The position numbers and the translations under genes were made by a program. From the NCBI RefSeq assembly GCF_015278315.1, contig NZ_JADIJE010000002.1, forward strand, positions 434,001 through 498,000: DNA of 64,000 nucleotides, in the 5' to 3' direction. Positions 1-10,008 of this stretch are shown piece after piece; within the stretch, counting starts at the first letter, position 1; each line of letters opens with the position of its first letter. Under the pieces are notes generated by a model. The model did no database searches and was not told the DNA's origin. It saw only the letters and a program-made list of their open reading frames with translations. The stretch comes from Microbacterium ureisolvens (lineage in GTDB: Bacteria; Actinomycetota; Actinomycetes; Actinomycetales; Microbacteriaceae).

Positions 1-1112
<1,112 letters not shown>

Positions 1113-1116
<4 letters not shown>

Positions 1117-2176
1117 GCACCACCACCGCTCCCGTCCAGCCGCCGGTCCGGCCCGGCTCCAGTGCGGCGTCGCGGCTCGTGCGCCACCTCGCCACCGCCC
1201 GCGAGACCGGCATCCTGGGGGCGCTGCTGCTGGTGATCGTCGCCGCCACCGTCGCGAACCCGAACTTCCTGTTCTCCTCCGACGGGTTCCGCGACCTGCT
1301 GCTGACGCCGTCGCTGCTGCTGCTGGTCGCGGTCGGCCAAGCCGTCGTCATCATCACGCGCAACGTCGACCTCTCGGTCGGCTCGATCGTCGGCCTCACC
1401 GCCTACCTCACCGGCCGCCTCTTCATCGATGTGCCGGGCATCCCGATCATCGGCGTCTTCTTCGCCGGGGTGCTGCTGGGCGGACTGCTCGGCGCGATCA
1501 ACGGCGCGCTCGTCGCGTTCGCCCGCGTGCCGCCCTCGTCATCACGCTCGGCACGATGTACATCTACCGCGGCATCAACGTCGCGTGGACGGGCAGCGAT
1601 CGGATCAACGCCTCCGACCTGCCGCGCGACTTCCGCGGCCTTGGAACGGACCAGCTGATCGGCATCCCGATCCTCACGATCATCGCCGTCGTCGTCCTCG
1701 TCCTCGCCGCCTGGTATCTGCGCAACATGCGCGGCGGCCGCGAGTTCTACGCGATCGGCTCCGACCCCGCGGCCGCCCACCTGTACGGACTCAAGGTCAA
1801 CCGCCGCATCATCACGGCGTTCGTGGTGTCGGGCGCGCTGTCGGGCCTGGCCGGCGTGCTCTACGCGGCGCGCTACGGCACGGTCAGCTCGGCGGCCGGG
1901 TTCGGCTGGGAGCTGCAGGCGATCGGCGCCGCGGTGATCGGCGGCGTCGCCATCTCGGGCGGCGTCGGCACGGTCTGGGGCGCCGCGATCGGGGCATTCC
2001 TGCTGCTGACGATCAACCGCGCGCTGCCGATCCTCGGCATCGACGACTTCTGGCAGCGGGCCGTCGTCGGCGCCCTCATCCTCGGCGCCATCGTGCTCGA
2101 CCGCGTGCTCGCCGCCCGTCAGCACCGACGACTCATCGCACAGAGATTCAGCGACCAAGGGGAGGAGGCGCGATGA
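1113..2176 (+). pseudogene. rhaP: Rhamnose-type ABC transporter permease 1, single-base frameshift
   Basis: CUT2-family (BPD_transp_2) membrane permease. The start ATG overlaps the rhaT stop. The N-terminal part reads normally through the motif [15 protein letters not shown] to FARVP, then the frame breaks after base 1532. One missing G (CCGCC where CCGGCC restores the frame) gives [18 protein letters not shown] and continues in the other frame to the stop at 2176. The rest contains the family motif FYAIGSDPAAAHLYG and several hydrophobic helices. The corrected protein would be about 354 residues, normal for the family. The codon pattern is intact on both sides, so this is either a sequencing or assembly error or a very recent mutation. 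The next permease has the same kind of lesion. Confidence 0.8.
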
Positions 2177-3230
2177 CCGCCGTGACGGATGCCGCGACCA
2201 CGCGCGTCTACAAGGCCCACGCCCGCCCTGCCTGGCGCCGCGCGCTGCTGACGCGCGAGGCCGCGATCATCGGGATCCTGATCCTCGTGGTCGTCGTCGC
2301 CCTGGCGACGGTGGAGAACTTCGACAGCCCGCTGACGGTCACCTACCTGCTGCGCGAGATCGCGCCGATCCTGCTGATCGCCCTGCCGATGACCCTCATC
2401 ATCATCACCGAGGAGATCGACCTCTCGGTGGCGAGCATCGTGGGGCTGTCGAGCGTGATGACCGGCATCCTGACCCAGGCCGGCCTTCCGTCCCGCTCGC
2501 CGCCCTCGCCGCCATCATCGTGGGAACCCTGGCCGGCGTCTTCAACGGCTTCCTCATCACGGTGGTGGGGCTGCCCTCGCTCGCGGTGACCATCGGCACG
2601 CTCGCGCTCTTCCGCGGCATCGCGGTGGGGCTCCTGGGCACGACGGCGATCACGGAGTTCCCCGAAGAGTGGACCGATCTCGCCAAGGCGAACATCCCGG
2701 GCACCCCGATCCCCGTCGTCATGATCCCGTTCGTCGTGCTGGCGGTCATCTTCGCCGTGGTGCTGCACTTCACGCCCTTCGGCCGCTCGCTGTACGCCAT
2801 CGGCCTCAACAAGGAGGCGGCGGCGTTCTCGGGCATCGACGTGGGGCGCACGAAGTTCCTGCTGTTCGTGCTGTCGGGCGCGGTGTCGGGCTTCGCCGGC
2901 GTGTACTTCACGCTGCTCTACTCAAACGCCCGCGGCGACAACGCGATGGGCATGGAGCTGCAGGTGATCGCCGCGGTGCTGCTCGGCGGCGTGTCGATCT
3001 TCGGCGGCCGCGGCGCCCTGCACGGCGTGATCGCCGGCGTCCTGCTGATCGGCGTGCTCGGGTCGGCCCTGCGGCTCGCCGGCGTGACGAGCGACGTCAT
3101 CAACATCATCACGGGAGTGCTGCTCATCCTCTCCGTGGTGTCTTCCAGCCTCCTCGCCTGGCTGCAGCGTCGACGCGCCGCGGCCATCGGGAAGAGAAAA
3201 GGGCGGGGCGAGGCGCAGGGCGTCTCGTAG
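2173..3230 (+). pseudogene. rhaQ: Rhamnose-type ABC transporter permease 2, single-base frameshift
   Basis: Second CUT2 permease of the same importer, starting in an ATGA overlap with permease 1. It carries the motif ITEEIDLSVASIVGL near residue 80. The frame breaks after base 2490: CCGTC occurs where CCGGTC would give GLPVPLAALAAIIVGTLAG. The downstream frame continues to TAG at 3230 with the usual motif LYAIGLNKEAAAFSG and the Gly-rich segment VLLGGVSIFGG. The corrected length would be about 352 residues. If both frameshifts are real, the operon lacks working permeases although its binding protein is intact. The other explanation is that both are base-call errors. Confidence 0.8.
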
Positions 3231-3291
3231 CCGCATCCATCCACTACCCGCAGCACTGCACCAGCACCTGCAACCAAGAAGGGAAACAACG

Positions 3292-4338
3292 ATGTTCGGA
3301 CTTCAGCGCAAGGGCCGGATGGCCCTCGCCGCGGTCGCGCTCACGGTGGGCGTCACGCTCGTCGCGACCGGCTGTGCGGGAGGCAACGGTGGCGACGGCG
3401 GCGACGGGGGAGACGGCGGCGACGCCGAGCTCTCGATCACGATGCTGCCCAAGAACCTCGGCAACCCGTACTTCGACACCTCGACGTCGGGCGCCCAGGA
3501 GGCAGCGGACGAGTTCGGCGGCTCGCTCGAGGAGGTCGGCCCCACCGAGGCGAGCCCGACCTCGCAGGTCAGCTACATCCAGACGGCCGCACAGCAGGGC
3601 GTCGGTGCGCTCGTGGTCTCGGCCAACGACCCCGAGGCGATCTGCGACGCGCTCGACGAGGCGAGCTCGGCTGGTGTGAAGATCGTGACGTTCGACTCCG
3701 ACACCAACCCCGACTGCCGCGACCTGTTCATCAACCAGGCCACCGCCGAGGGCATCGCCAAGGTGCAGGTCGACCTCATCGCCGAGCAGATCGGCGACGC
3801 CGGTCAGATCGCGATCCTGTCGGCCTCGGCCAACGCGACCAACCAGAACGCGTGGATCGAGACGATGAAGGAGCTGCTGGCCGCAGACCACCCCGACATC
3901 GAGCTCGTCGAGGTCGTCTACGGCGACGACGACGACCAGACGTCGTTCGACAAGACCGCAGCGCTGCTGCAGACGTACCCCGAGCTCAAGGGCATCATCT
4001 CGCCGACCACGGTCGGCATCGCTGCCGCGGCGCGCTACCTGTCGACCTCGGAGTACAAGGGCAAGGTCGCGCTGACCGGACTCGGCACCCCCAACCAGAT
4101 GCGCGAGTACGTCGAGGACGGCACCGTCACCGCCTTCGCGCTGTGGAACCCCGCCGACCTCGGCTACCTCGCCGCCTTCGCCGCGCAGGCGCTCATCACC
4201 GGTGAGATCACCGGCGAGGAAGGCGACTCGTTCGAGGCCGGCAAGCTCGGCGACTACGAGGTCGGACCCGACGGCGTCGTGCTGCTCGGCGACCCGTTCG
4301 TCTTCGACGCGGAGAACATCGGCGACTTCGACTTCTGA
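3292..4338 (+). CDS. rhaS: Rhamnose-type ABC transporter substrate-binding lipoprotein
   Basis: Extracytoplasmic sugar receptor of 348 residues, periplasmic-binding-protein-like type I fold (Peripla_BP_4). The N-terminus is a lipoprotein signal: basic residues, a hydrophobic stretch and the lipobox VATGC with Cys at about residue 28. A Gly/Asp-rich linker of repeated GGDGGD follows. The mature part has LPKNLGNPYFDTSTSGAQ and SANDPEAICDALDEA, wording I associate with RhaS receptors. The start is supported by AAGAAGGGAAAC just upstream. It is the last gene of the rhaT-P-Q-S operon and is followed by a strong hairpin terminator. Rhamnose specificity comes from family resemblance and is not proven. 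Confidence 0.8.
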   Translation: MFGLQRKGRMALAAVALTVGVTLVATGCAGGNGGDGGDGGDGGDAELSITMLPKNLGNPYFDTSTSGAQEAADEFGGSLEEVGPTEASPTSQVSYIQTAAQQGVGALVVSANDPEAICDALDEASSAGVKIVTFDSDTNPDCRDLFINQATAEGIAKVQVDLIAEQIGDAGQIAILSASANATNQNAWIETMKELLAADHPDIELVEVVYGDDDDQTSFDKTAALLQTYPELKGIISPTTVGIAAAARYLSTSEYKGKVALTGLGTPNQMREYVEDGTVTAFALWNPADLGYLAAFAAQALITGEITGEEGDSFEAGKLGDYEVGPDGVVLLGDPFVFDAENIGDFDF

Positions 4339-4352
4339 GTCCTGTCGCCCAG

Positions 4353-4384
4353 AACGCCCGGTCCGCTCGCGCGGGCCGGGCGTT
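4353..4384 (+). terminator. Rho-independent-type terminator after rhaS
   Basis: Nine-base arms AACGCCCGG and CCGGGCGTT pair perfectly around a 14-base loop, 15 bases after the rhaS stop. A T-rich stretch (CGTCGTTT) follows. Confidence 0.75.
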
Positions 4385-4460
4385 CGTCGTTTGCGCGCGG
4401 TGCCCGGTGTGCGGTGGTCCCGCGCACCCACGGTGGTGGTCCCGAGAACCCGCGGTGGTG

Positions 4461-4806
4461 GTCCGAAAACCTGGGTTGGTGTTCCCGACCGCCTCAAGTG
4501 GTGGTCCGAATACCTGGTCGATCACCTCGACACGCCGATGACGGATGCCGCGACCCGGCGTGTCGCGCGACCGGCCAGGTTTTCGGGCTGAGGCCGGCCG
4601 CGGTGGCAGCGGCTTCCGGGCGAGCGGGCGGGGTGGTCCGAAACTTGGGGTGGTGTTCCCGACCACCCCAAGCGGTGGTCCGAAAACTTGGGGTGGTGTT
4701 CCCGACCGCCTCAAGCGGTGGTTCGAAAACCTGGTCGGTCACCTCGACACGCCGATGACGGATGCCGCGACCCGGCGTGTCGCGCGACCGGCCAGGTTTT
4801 CGGGCT
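4461..4806. repeat. Intergenic mosaic of palindromic repeats
   Basis: The 498-base gap between the convergent rhaS and MFS genes is built from repeats. A 129-base unit (4461-4589) recurs at 4678-4806, offset by 217 bases; the last 65 bases are identical and the first half has several differences. Each unit contains a long stem: inner arms CGACACGCCG and CGGCGTGTCG (4528-4537 and 4556-4565), extended in the second copy by GAAAACCTGG...CCAGGTTTTC (4725-4801). Between the units is another perfect palindrome, CTTGGGGTGGT and ACCACCCCAAG (4644-4672). The words GGTGGTCCGAA and GTGTTCCCGACC recur throughout. I see no credible gene here; open frames in it are artefacts of the repeats. It may act as a bidirectional terminator or a REP-like element. 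Confidence 0.8.
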
Positions 4807-4836
4807 TGTGAAGCGCGGGGTCAGCGGCAACCGGGG

Positions 4837-6084
4837 TCAGCCGCGGGAGGAGACCGCGTTCCAGACGCCGGCGCCCAGCACCACCGTCGCCGCGAGGAGC
4901 GGGGCGACCAGTGCCGCGCCGGCTCCGGCGGTGTCGGCCACGAGGCCGGTGAGGGCGGATGCCGCAGACTGGCCGACGACCACGGCGGAGCCGAGCATCG
5001 TCATCACGGTGGCGGAGCGGCCGCGTGGGCTGAAGGCGGCGGCCAGGCTGTACTGCGTGACCAGCGTCGGCCCGATGCCCACTCCGATGACGAGCAGGCA
5101 GACGGCCATCGCGCCCACGGTGGTCACGAACGGCAGCGCGACGGCGCCGGCGGCGAGCACGGCGGCGAAGGTGAGCCAGCGCGCGCGGAGCGTGAAGCGT
5201 GCGGGGAAGAGCGCGACGCCGAGCGCGAGCGCCGCCGACCCGATGCCCATCGCGCCGTAGACGAGGCCCGCCTGCTCGGGTACGCCCCGCTCGGCCATGA
5301 AGGCCGTGAGAGACGTCAGCATCGCGCCGAAGAACAGCCCCATGCCGAGTGCACCGGCCACCGGCGCCAGCACGCGCGCGCGGACGAGCTCGCGGGCAGG
5401 CGCCTGCTCGGGGCGCGCCTCGCGGCCGAGCGCGGTCGCCGTGCGGGCCGTCGGGTGCAGCGCGAACGCGCTCACGAAGACGAGGCCCAGCACCGCGGCG
5501 CCGATCACCGGCGCCGCCGGGTTCAGGGTCGTCGCAAGGAGCCCCACGATCACCGGCCCGAAGACGAACACGATCTCGTCCGCGGCCGACTCGTAGGCCA
5601 TCGCCCCGTTCACGACTGGGGTCCGGCGCTCGGCAGGATACGAGCGCCCGATGATGCCGACCAGGCGACTGCGTGAGAGCGGGGCCACCTGCGGCATGGA
5701 CGCGCCGATGAGGAACGCGGCGCCCAGGAGTGCGGCATCCGGAACCGGCGCGAACGCGAGCCATGCCATCACAGCCAGCAGCGCGCTGTTCGCCACTCCC
5801 GCGACCAGCAGCACGCGCCGCTGCCCGAAGCGGTCGGCGGCGGCGCCCAGGAGCGGGCCGACGAGTGCGGTGCCGAGGCCCGTCATGGCGCTGGTCGCGC
5901 CGCTGAGCGCGAGGGATCCGCGGGCTGAGACGACGAGGGTCAGGATGCCGACCACCATCATGGCGAAGGGCAGGCGCGCGATCAGCGCGACGGGGAAGTA
6001 GGTGAGGCCCGCCTCGCGGATGAGGCTCGGACGCCGGGTCGTCGGGCGCGCAGCGGTGTCGGAATCGACGAGTGTCGTGTGCAT
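4837..6084 (-). CDS. MFS transporter, probable efflux
   Basis: Integral membrane protein of 415 residues with about twelve hydrophobic helices. The loop 2-3 motif A is GAAADRFGQRRVLL near residue 82, typical of drug-type major facilitator exporters. The central cytoplasmic loop is charged (ARPEQAPARELVRAR, near 225). GGAGAAAG precedes the ATG at 6084. It lies downstream of, and on the same strand as, an ArsR-like regulator gene. Its upstream region has a partial copy of that regulator's putative operator, which suggests control by it. The substrate cannot be told from sequence. Confidence 0.8.
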   Translation of the reverse strand: MHTTLVDSDTAARPTTRRPSLIREAGLTYFPVALIARLPFAMMVVGILTLVVSARGSLALSGATSAMTGLGTALVGPLLGAAADRFGQRRVLLVAGVANSALLAVMAWLAFAPVPDAALLGAAFLIGASMPQVAPLSRSRLVGIIGRSYPAERRTPVVNGAMAYESAADEIVFVFGPVIVGLLATTLNPAAPVIGAAVLGLVFVSAFALHPTARTATALGREARPEQAPARELVRARVLAPVAGALGMGLFFGAMLTSLTAFMAERGVPEQAGLVYGAMGIGSAALALGVALFPARFTLRARWLTFAAVLAAGAVALPFVTTVGAMAVCLLVIGVGIGPTLVTQYSLAAAFSPRGRSATVMTMLGSAVVVGQSAASALTGLVADTAGAGAALVAPLLAATVVLGAGVWNAVSSRG

Positions 6085-6156
6085 CTTTCTCCAGGCCGTG
6101 TCCGCCGAGGGTCGGCGGCAAGTGGTGCCGCCTTGTCCTCAGCCGAAGCCGCAGAC

Positions 6157-6176
6157 AGGTAGATGCACATCGAAAT
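6157..6176 (-). promoter_or_regulatory. Partial copy of the ArsR-like operator upstream of the MFS gene
   Basis: The segment shares the core GATnCACATCGAAA with the palindrome at 7290-7309, with 14 of 20 positions identical. It sits 73-92 bases before the MFS start, a sensible place for an operator. Only one half-site is well conserved, so this is tentative. The rest of 6085-6311 shows two copies of CGAACGCACGGCAC but no gene. Confidence 0.4.
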
Positions 6177-6311
6177 GGGCGGCGACCAGTCTATCCGAGC
6201 CCACCTGTGCGGCTCCTGGCCGGGGCGTCCGGAGTCTCCGGTCCGGGGCGCGCCGCAGGCGCCCAGAACGCACGGCACCCGCCCCGAACGCACGGCACGT
6301 GCGGCGCGCGC

Positions 6312-7301
6312 TCAGAGCACGGCGCCGACCATCGCCTCGCCGAGCGGCGTGCGCCGATGGAGCACGCGGGCACCCTGACGGGTGCTGGTCAGCAGGCCGG
6401 CGTCGGCCAGCACGGTGAGGTGGTGCGACGCCGTCGAGACGGCGATGCCGGTGTCGCCGGCGACCTGCGACGTGGTCCGCGGTTCGTGCGCATCGAGCAG
6501 GATGCGGGCGCGCGCGGGTCCCAGCAGGGCGCCGAGCGCGGCGCTGACGTCGGCGGGGTCCCGCGCCCAGGTCGCGGTCACACCCTGTGCGGGATAGAAC
6601 AGCGTGGGCTGCGCCGGGGGCTCGGTCAGCACGAAGCATCCGGTGGCGCCCATCACGGACGGCACCAGCACCAGACCGCTGCCGCGGCAGTCGACGACCT
6701 CGCTCCAGATGCGCATCGTGACGCGCACCGCGCCGTCGGACCACTGCACGCGATCGTGCAGCGTCTGGATCATCGCTCCGATGCCGCTCTCGGCGATGCG
6801 GCGCGAGCGCACCGCGATGTCGGCGCGCAGCAAGCGCTCGAGTTGCGTCCAGACCGGCGCCACTCCCGTCTGCCACACGGAGAGCCAGGCGTCGGCGATC
6901 ATGGCGCGCGCCCGGTCGGGGTGATCGAGCATGCGCTGCACCGCCTCATGGCGCGCGCCCTCGGTGCGCACCAGCACCTTGGTCATGTCGACCTCGAAGC
7001 GGGCGTCGTCGATGTCGCGCAGCCGTTCGGCCTCCGCCTCGGGAGTGAGCTCCCAGGTCGGGGTCGTGGTGAGGAAGTCCGGGAAGTAGCCGTCCTCGCG
7101 TATCAGCAGGGCGAGCACCTCGAAGTCGTCGCGGGGGATCGCGCCGCGCGTGGCGCGCATCCATCCCCATTGCAGCGGGTACTCGTCGGGCAGCAGCAGA
7201 GCGCGCACCGCGTGGCACAGCTCGTGGCCGGGCGAGATGCCGAAGCGGATCGCCGTGAGGTCGTCGGGCGCGAGCTGGAAGTCGACGAACTTTCGATCCA
7301 C
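6312..7301 (-). CDS. ArsR-like winged-helix transcriptional regulator with long N-terminal domain
   Basis: Protein of 329 residues with two parts. The N-terminal 240 or so residues begin VDFQLAPDDLTAIRFGISP, the pattern I associate with DUF5937-type regulators. The C-terminal 80 form an ArsR-like helix-turn-helix: LLGPARARILLDAHEPRTT, then AVSTASHHLTVLADAGLL as recognition region and wing. The start is a GTG at 7301, chosen because family members begin a few residues before this conserved block; the ribosome site is weak. The start codon lies inside a perfect palindrome, suggesting autorepression. The neighbours are an MFS exporter (downstream, same strand) and a divergent cupin gene, so it probably controls one or both. 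The effector is unknown. Confidence 0.75.
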   Translation of the reverse strand: MDRKFVDFQLAPDDLTAIRFGISPGHELCHAVRALLLPDEYPLQWGWMRATRGAIPRDDFEVLALLIREDGYFPDFLTTTPTWELTPEAEAERLRDIDDARFEVDMTKVLVRTEGARHEAVQRMLDHPDRARAMIADAWLSVWQTGVAPVWTQLERLLRADIAVRSRRIAESGIGAMIQTLHDRVQWSDGAVRVTMRIWSEVVDCRGSGLVLVPSVMGATGCFVLTEPPAQPTLFYPAQGVTATWARDPADVSAALGALLGPARARILLDAHEPRTTSQVAGDTGIAVSTASHHLTVLADAGLLTSTRQGARVLHRRTPLGEAMVGAVL

Positions 7302-7309
7302 ATCGAAAG
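7290..7309. promoter_or_regulatory. Perfect palindromic operator over the regulator start codon
   Basis: The arms CTTTCGAT and ATCGAAAG are separated by CCAC; the GTG start of the ArsR-like gene falls in the centre. It is also about 65-85 bases before the divergent cupin gene, so one site could control both directions. Confidence 0.55.
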
Positions 7310-7373
7310 GATAGGGGCCCGGCACCGGCACCGCGAGGCTGGTGGCACCAGGAACCCACGGACGGAGCATCCC

Positions 7374-7757
7374 ATGAGCACCTTCACCCCGGCCATCGTC
7401 CCCGCCGCCGACCTCGTCGTCGGCACCGGGCGCCTCCGCCGATTCATCGGCGCCGAGCACGGCGCCGCCGTGTCGTACTTCTTCGTCGACAACGAGCCCG
7501 GCCAGGGCCCCGACATCCACCGCCACCCCTACCCTGAGACATGGGTGCTGCTCGAGGGCGAGGCCCGCATCACGATCGACGGCGAGGTGCTGCACGCTCG
7601 CGCGGGAGACACCGCGACGGCCCCCACCGGCGCGTGGCACGGTTTCAAGAACTGCGGCACCGGCCGGCTCCGCGTGCTGTGCATCCACGCGTCCGATCGG
7701 ATCATCCAGGAGTGGCAGGACGCTCCCGGAGTGCTCGACATCCCTGCTGACCACTGA
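7374..7757 (+). CDS. Cupin-domain protein
   Basis: Single-domain cupin of 127 residues. It shows both cupin motifs: the first around HRHPYPETWVLLEGEARITI (two His and a Glu as metal ligands, near residues 49-58) and the second around APTGAWHGFKNCG (His near 89). Such small beta-barrels bind a metal and may be isomerases, dioxygenases or sensors; the reaction cannot be fixed here. It is divergent from the ArsR-like regulator and only 12 bases before the DUF4287 gene, with GAGAAGGAG between them, so the two are probably co-transcribed. Confidence 0.75.
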   Translation: MSTFTPAIVPAADLVVGTGRLRRFIGAEHGAAVSYFFVDNEPGQGPDIHRHPYPETWVLLEGEARITIDGEVLHARAGDTATAPTGAWHGFKNCGTGRLRVLCIHASDRIIQEWQDAPGVLDIPADH

Positions 7758-7769
7758 GAAGGAGAGAAC

Positions 7770-8060
7770 ATGTCGTTCCAGGCATACCTCGACAACATCG
7801 AGGACAAGACTGGCCTCACACCCCGGCAGTTCATCGAGAAGGCGAACGAGAAGGGCTTCGGCGAGGGCACCAAGGCGACGCCGATCGTGGAGTGGCTCGC
7901 CGCTGACTACGGACTCGGCCGCGGCCACGCGATGGCCCTCGTGCACGTCATCACGAAGGGTCCGCAGATCAGCGACAAGCACGTCGGCACCGACACCACC
8001 CACTCCGACCCGTCGAACACGCTGTGGCTCGACGGCAAGGCGACGAACCCGAATCACTGA
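7770..8060 (+). CDS. DUF4287 domain-containing protein
   Basis: Small soluble protein of 96 residues matching the DUF4287 pattern: an N-terminal SFQAYLDNIEDKTGLTPRQF, then GFGEGTKATPIVEWL and GLGRGHAMALVHVI. The family is common in actinobacteria, often beside SRPBCC or DUF5655 proteins, and has no established function. AAGGAGAGAAC provides a good ribosome site. It is likely the second gene of an operon with the cupin and ends one base from the convergent GH127 gene. Confidence 0.8.
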   Translation: MSFQAYLDNIEDKTGLTPRQFIEKANEKGFGEGTKATPIVEWLAADYGLGRGHAMALVHVITKGPQISDKHVGTDTTHSDPSNTLWLDGKATNPNH

Positions 8061-8061
8061 G

Positions 8062-10008
8062 TCAGGGCGAGGCGGGGATCCAGACGCGCATGGTCGAGGG
8101 TCCCCGCTCGGCCCACTCGTGATAGGGCACCAGCGGGACGTCGACGGATGCCGCCTCCTGAGCCTGCCCGCCGGCATCGGCGTATGGCCACGCGGCGTCG
8201 CTCCGGCCGTGAGGGACGACCGCGATCCAGATGCGTCCGTCGCGCTCGACCGGGGTCGCGCCCGGTGCGAGTGCGACATCTGCCACGTCGTCGACACCGG
8301 CCGGACCGAGGTCCGCCGACTCGAGCGCGAACACCTCGGGCCCGCGCTCGATCGCCAGACATCCGCGCACCGCGTCGATCCGCTCGTCCGGGGCGGTCAG
8401 CCGCGGCGCCATCGGCAGTTCGAGCTCCACGACGTCTCCGGCGCGGAAGGCCCGCCGGACCTCCGCCGCACCGGGCTTCGCCTCTCGCTCCTCGGCCGGC
8501 CCGTCGACCGGCGTGACGCGCAGGCGCGTGCCTTCGGCCCACGAGGGCACCCGCAGCGCGAGCGTCCAGGGGGCGCCGGTCGCGGCATCCGCTCGTGAGA
8601 TCACCCGGATGCGACCGGAGGCCGGGTAGTCGGTCTCGACGTCGAAGGCGATCGCGCGTCCATCGTCGAGCGTCGTGCGCACCGCGGCGGGCGCGTACTG
8701 ATGCAGCTGCACGCCCTCGTCGTCGGCGGTGGCGAGATAGGCGTCGAGGCTCGCGAGCGTGCGGGCGACGTTGGGCGGACAGCACGACACCTCGAACCAC
8801 GGCGCCCGCAGCGACGACGATGCCCGCGGCGACGTCGCGTCGGGGTCGGCCGGCACGCCGGGCACGCGCTGGTGCAGCGTGTTGGCGTAGAAGAACGAGC
8901 GGCCGTCGGGTGCGGGCGAGGTGGCGACGACGTTGTACAGCGTGCGCTCGATGAGGTCGGCGTGGCGCGGGTCGCCGCCCGTGAGCAGCAGCCGCCAAGC
9001 GAACATGATCGAGCCGACGCCCGCGCACGTCTCGGAGTACGCGCGGTCGGCGGGCAGCTCCCAGTCCTCGCCGAACGCCTCGTCCTGGTGGTGCGATCCC
9101 TGGCCGCCGGTGACGTAGGTGCGCCGGGCGACAGTGCGTTCCCACTGACGCCGCAGGGCGTCGAGCAGCCCGGTGTCGCCGGTGTCGACCGCGACGTCGG
9201 TCGCGCCGGCCGACAGATAGTTCGCGCGCACGGCATGGCCGCGCAGCACCTCGGCGTCGCGGACGGGGACGTCGTCCTGGAAGTACTTGCGGCCCCACTC
9301 GATGTCGCGCAGCGTGCCGCGGCCGTGCCGCTCGATGAAGAGGCGCGCCTGCTCGAGGTAGCGGTGCTCACCGGTCACGCGCGCGAGCTCGGCGAGTCCC
9401 ACCTCGACCTCGGCGTGTCCGCAGATGCCGTCCCGGCCGTCGGCGCCGAACTCGCGGCACACCAGGTCGGCGGCGCGCCGCGCGATCTCGAGCAGGCCGT
9501 CGTCGGCGCCGGGCCGGGTCCGCGACCTGGCCACCGCGGCCTGGAACAGGTGCCCCAGGCAGTACAGCTCGTGCCCCCACTCGAGGTCGGACCACCGTGC
9601 GCCTTGGCCGGGGCGGCCGAACATCGTGTTCAGGTAGCCGTCCGGCTCCTGCGCCGCGGCCACCCTGGCGACCACCGCGCGGAACCGCTCCTCGAGCGCC
9701 GGGTCGTCGTTGCGGCCGATCTCCCAGGCGAGCGCCTCGAGGTACTTGTAGACCTCCGAGTCCGAGAACTCGCGGCCGCGCCGGCCCTCGGGCAGGGTTC
9801 CCGCGACGGCGAGGTCGAAGTTCGGCAGCCAGCCCTCGGACTCGAGCCGCGAGCCGATGTGGACGAGGGTGCCCGCGGCGTTGACCGCCTGGCGGTCGCC
9901 CCAGAATCCGCCGGTGATCCGGACCTCGCTCTGCCCGAGCGGGCGCAGGCGGCTCCGCGGCGGCACGACGGGCGCCTGGGGTGCGGCGATGGTGGTCTGC
10001 ATGGTCAT
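8062..10008 (-). CDS. Glycoside hydrolase family 127, beta-L-arabinofuranosidase type
   Basis: Enzyme of 648 residues that removes terminal beta-L-arabinofuranose from short arabinosides. Family landmarks are present: SETCAGVG (Glu-x-Cys), then the Cys-Cys pair in SCCPPN, together the zinc site whose Cys is the nucleophile in HypBA1, and DEAFGEDWELP, where the Glu corresponds to the acid/base residue. The N-terminus ITGGFWGDRQ and the motif PDGYLNTMF fit the alpha/alpha toroid fold. No signal peptide is seen, so it acts inside the cell on imported oligosaccharides. The start ATG at 10008 overlaps the stop of the upstream permease (ATGA), placing it last in the importer operon. A second ATG lies two codons in. 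Confidence 0.9.
   Translation of the reverse strand: MTMQTTIAAPQAPVVPPRSRLRPLGQSEVRITGGFWGDRQAVNAAGTLVHIGSRLESEGWLPNFDLAVAGTLPEGRRGREFSDSEVYKYLEALAWEIGRNDDPALEERFRAVVARVAAAQEPDGYLNTMFGRPGQGARWSDLEWGHELYCLGHLFQAAVARSRTRPGADDGLLEIARRAADLVCREFGADGRDGICGHAEVEVGLAELARVTGEHRYLEQARLFIERHGRGTLRDIEWGRKYFQDDVPVRDAEVLRGHAVRANYLSAGATDVAVDTGDTGLLDALRRQWERTVARRTYVTGGQGSHHQDEAFGEDWELPADRAYSETCAGVGSIMFAWRLLLTGGDPRHADLIERTLYNVVATSPAPDGRSFFYANTLHQRVPGVPADPDATSPRASSSLRAPWFEVSCCPPNVARTLASLDAYLATADDEGVQLHQYAPAAVRTTLDDGRAIAFDVETDYPASGRIRVISRADAATGAPWTLALRVPSWAEGTRLRVTPVDGPAEEREAKPGAAEVRRAFRAGDVVELELPMAPRLTAPDERIDAVRGCLAIERGPEVFALESADLGPAGVDDVADVALAPGATPVERDGRIWIAVVPHGRSDAAWPYADAGGQAQEAASVDVPLVPYHEWAERGPSTMRVWIPASP

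Noticed and set aside
4400..4810. Evenly spaced repeats considered as a CRISPR array
   Set aside because: Only two long, unequal copies with internal palindromes, no run of similar repeats with unique spacers, and no cas genes nearby.
4400..4836. Several open frames across the repeat mosaic considered as genes
   Set aside because: They translate the same repeated words in different frames, have no ribosome sites or recognisable domains, and occur on both strands at once.
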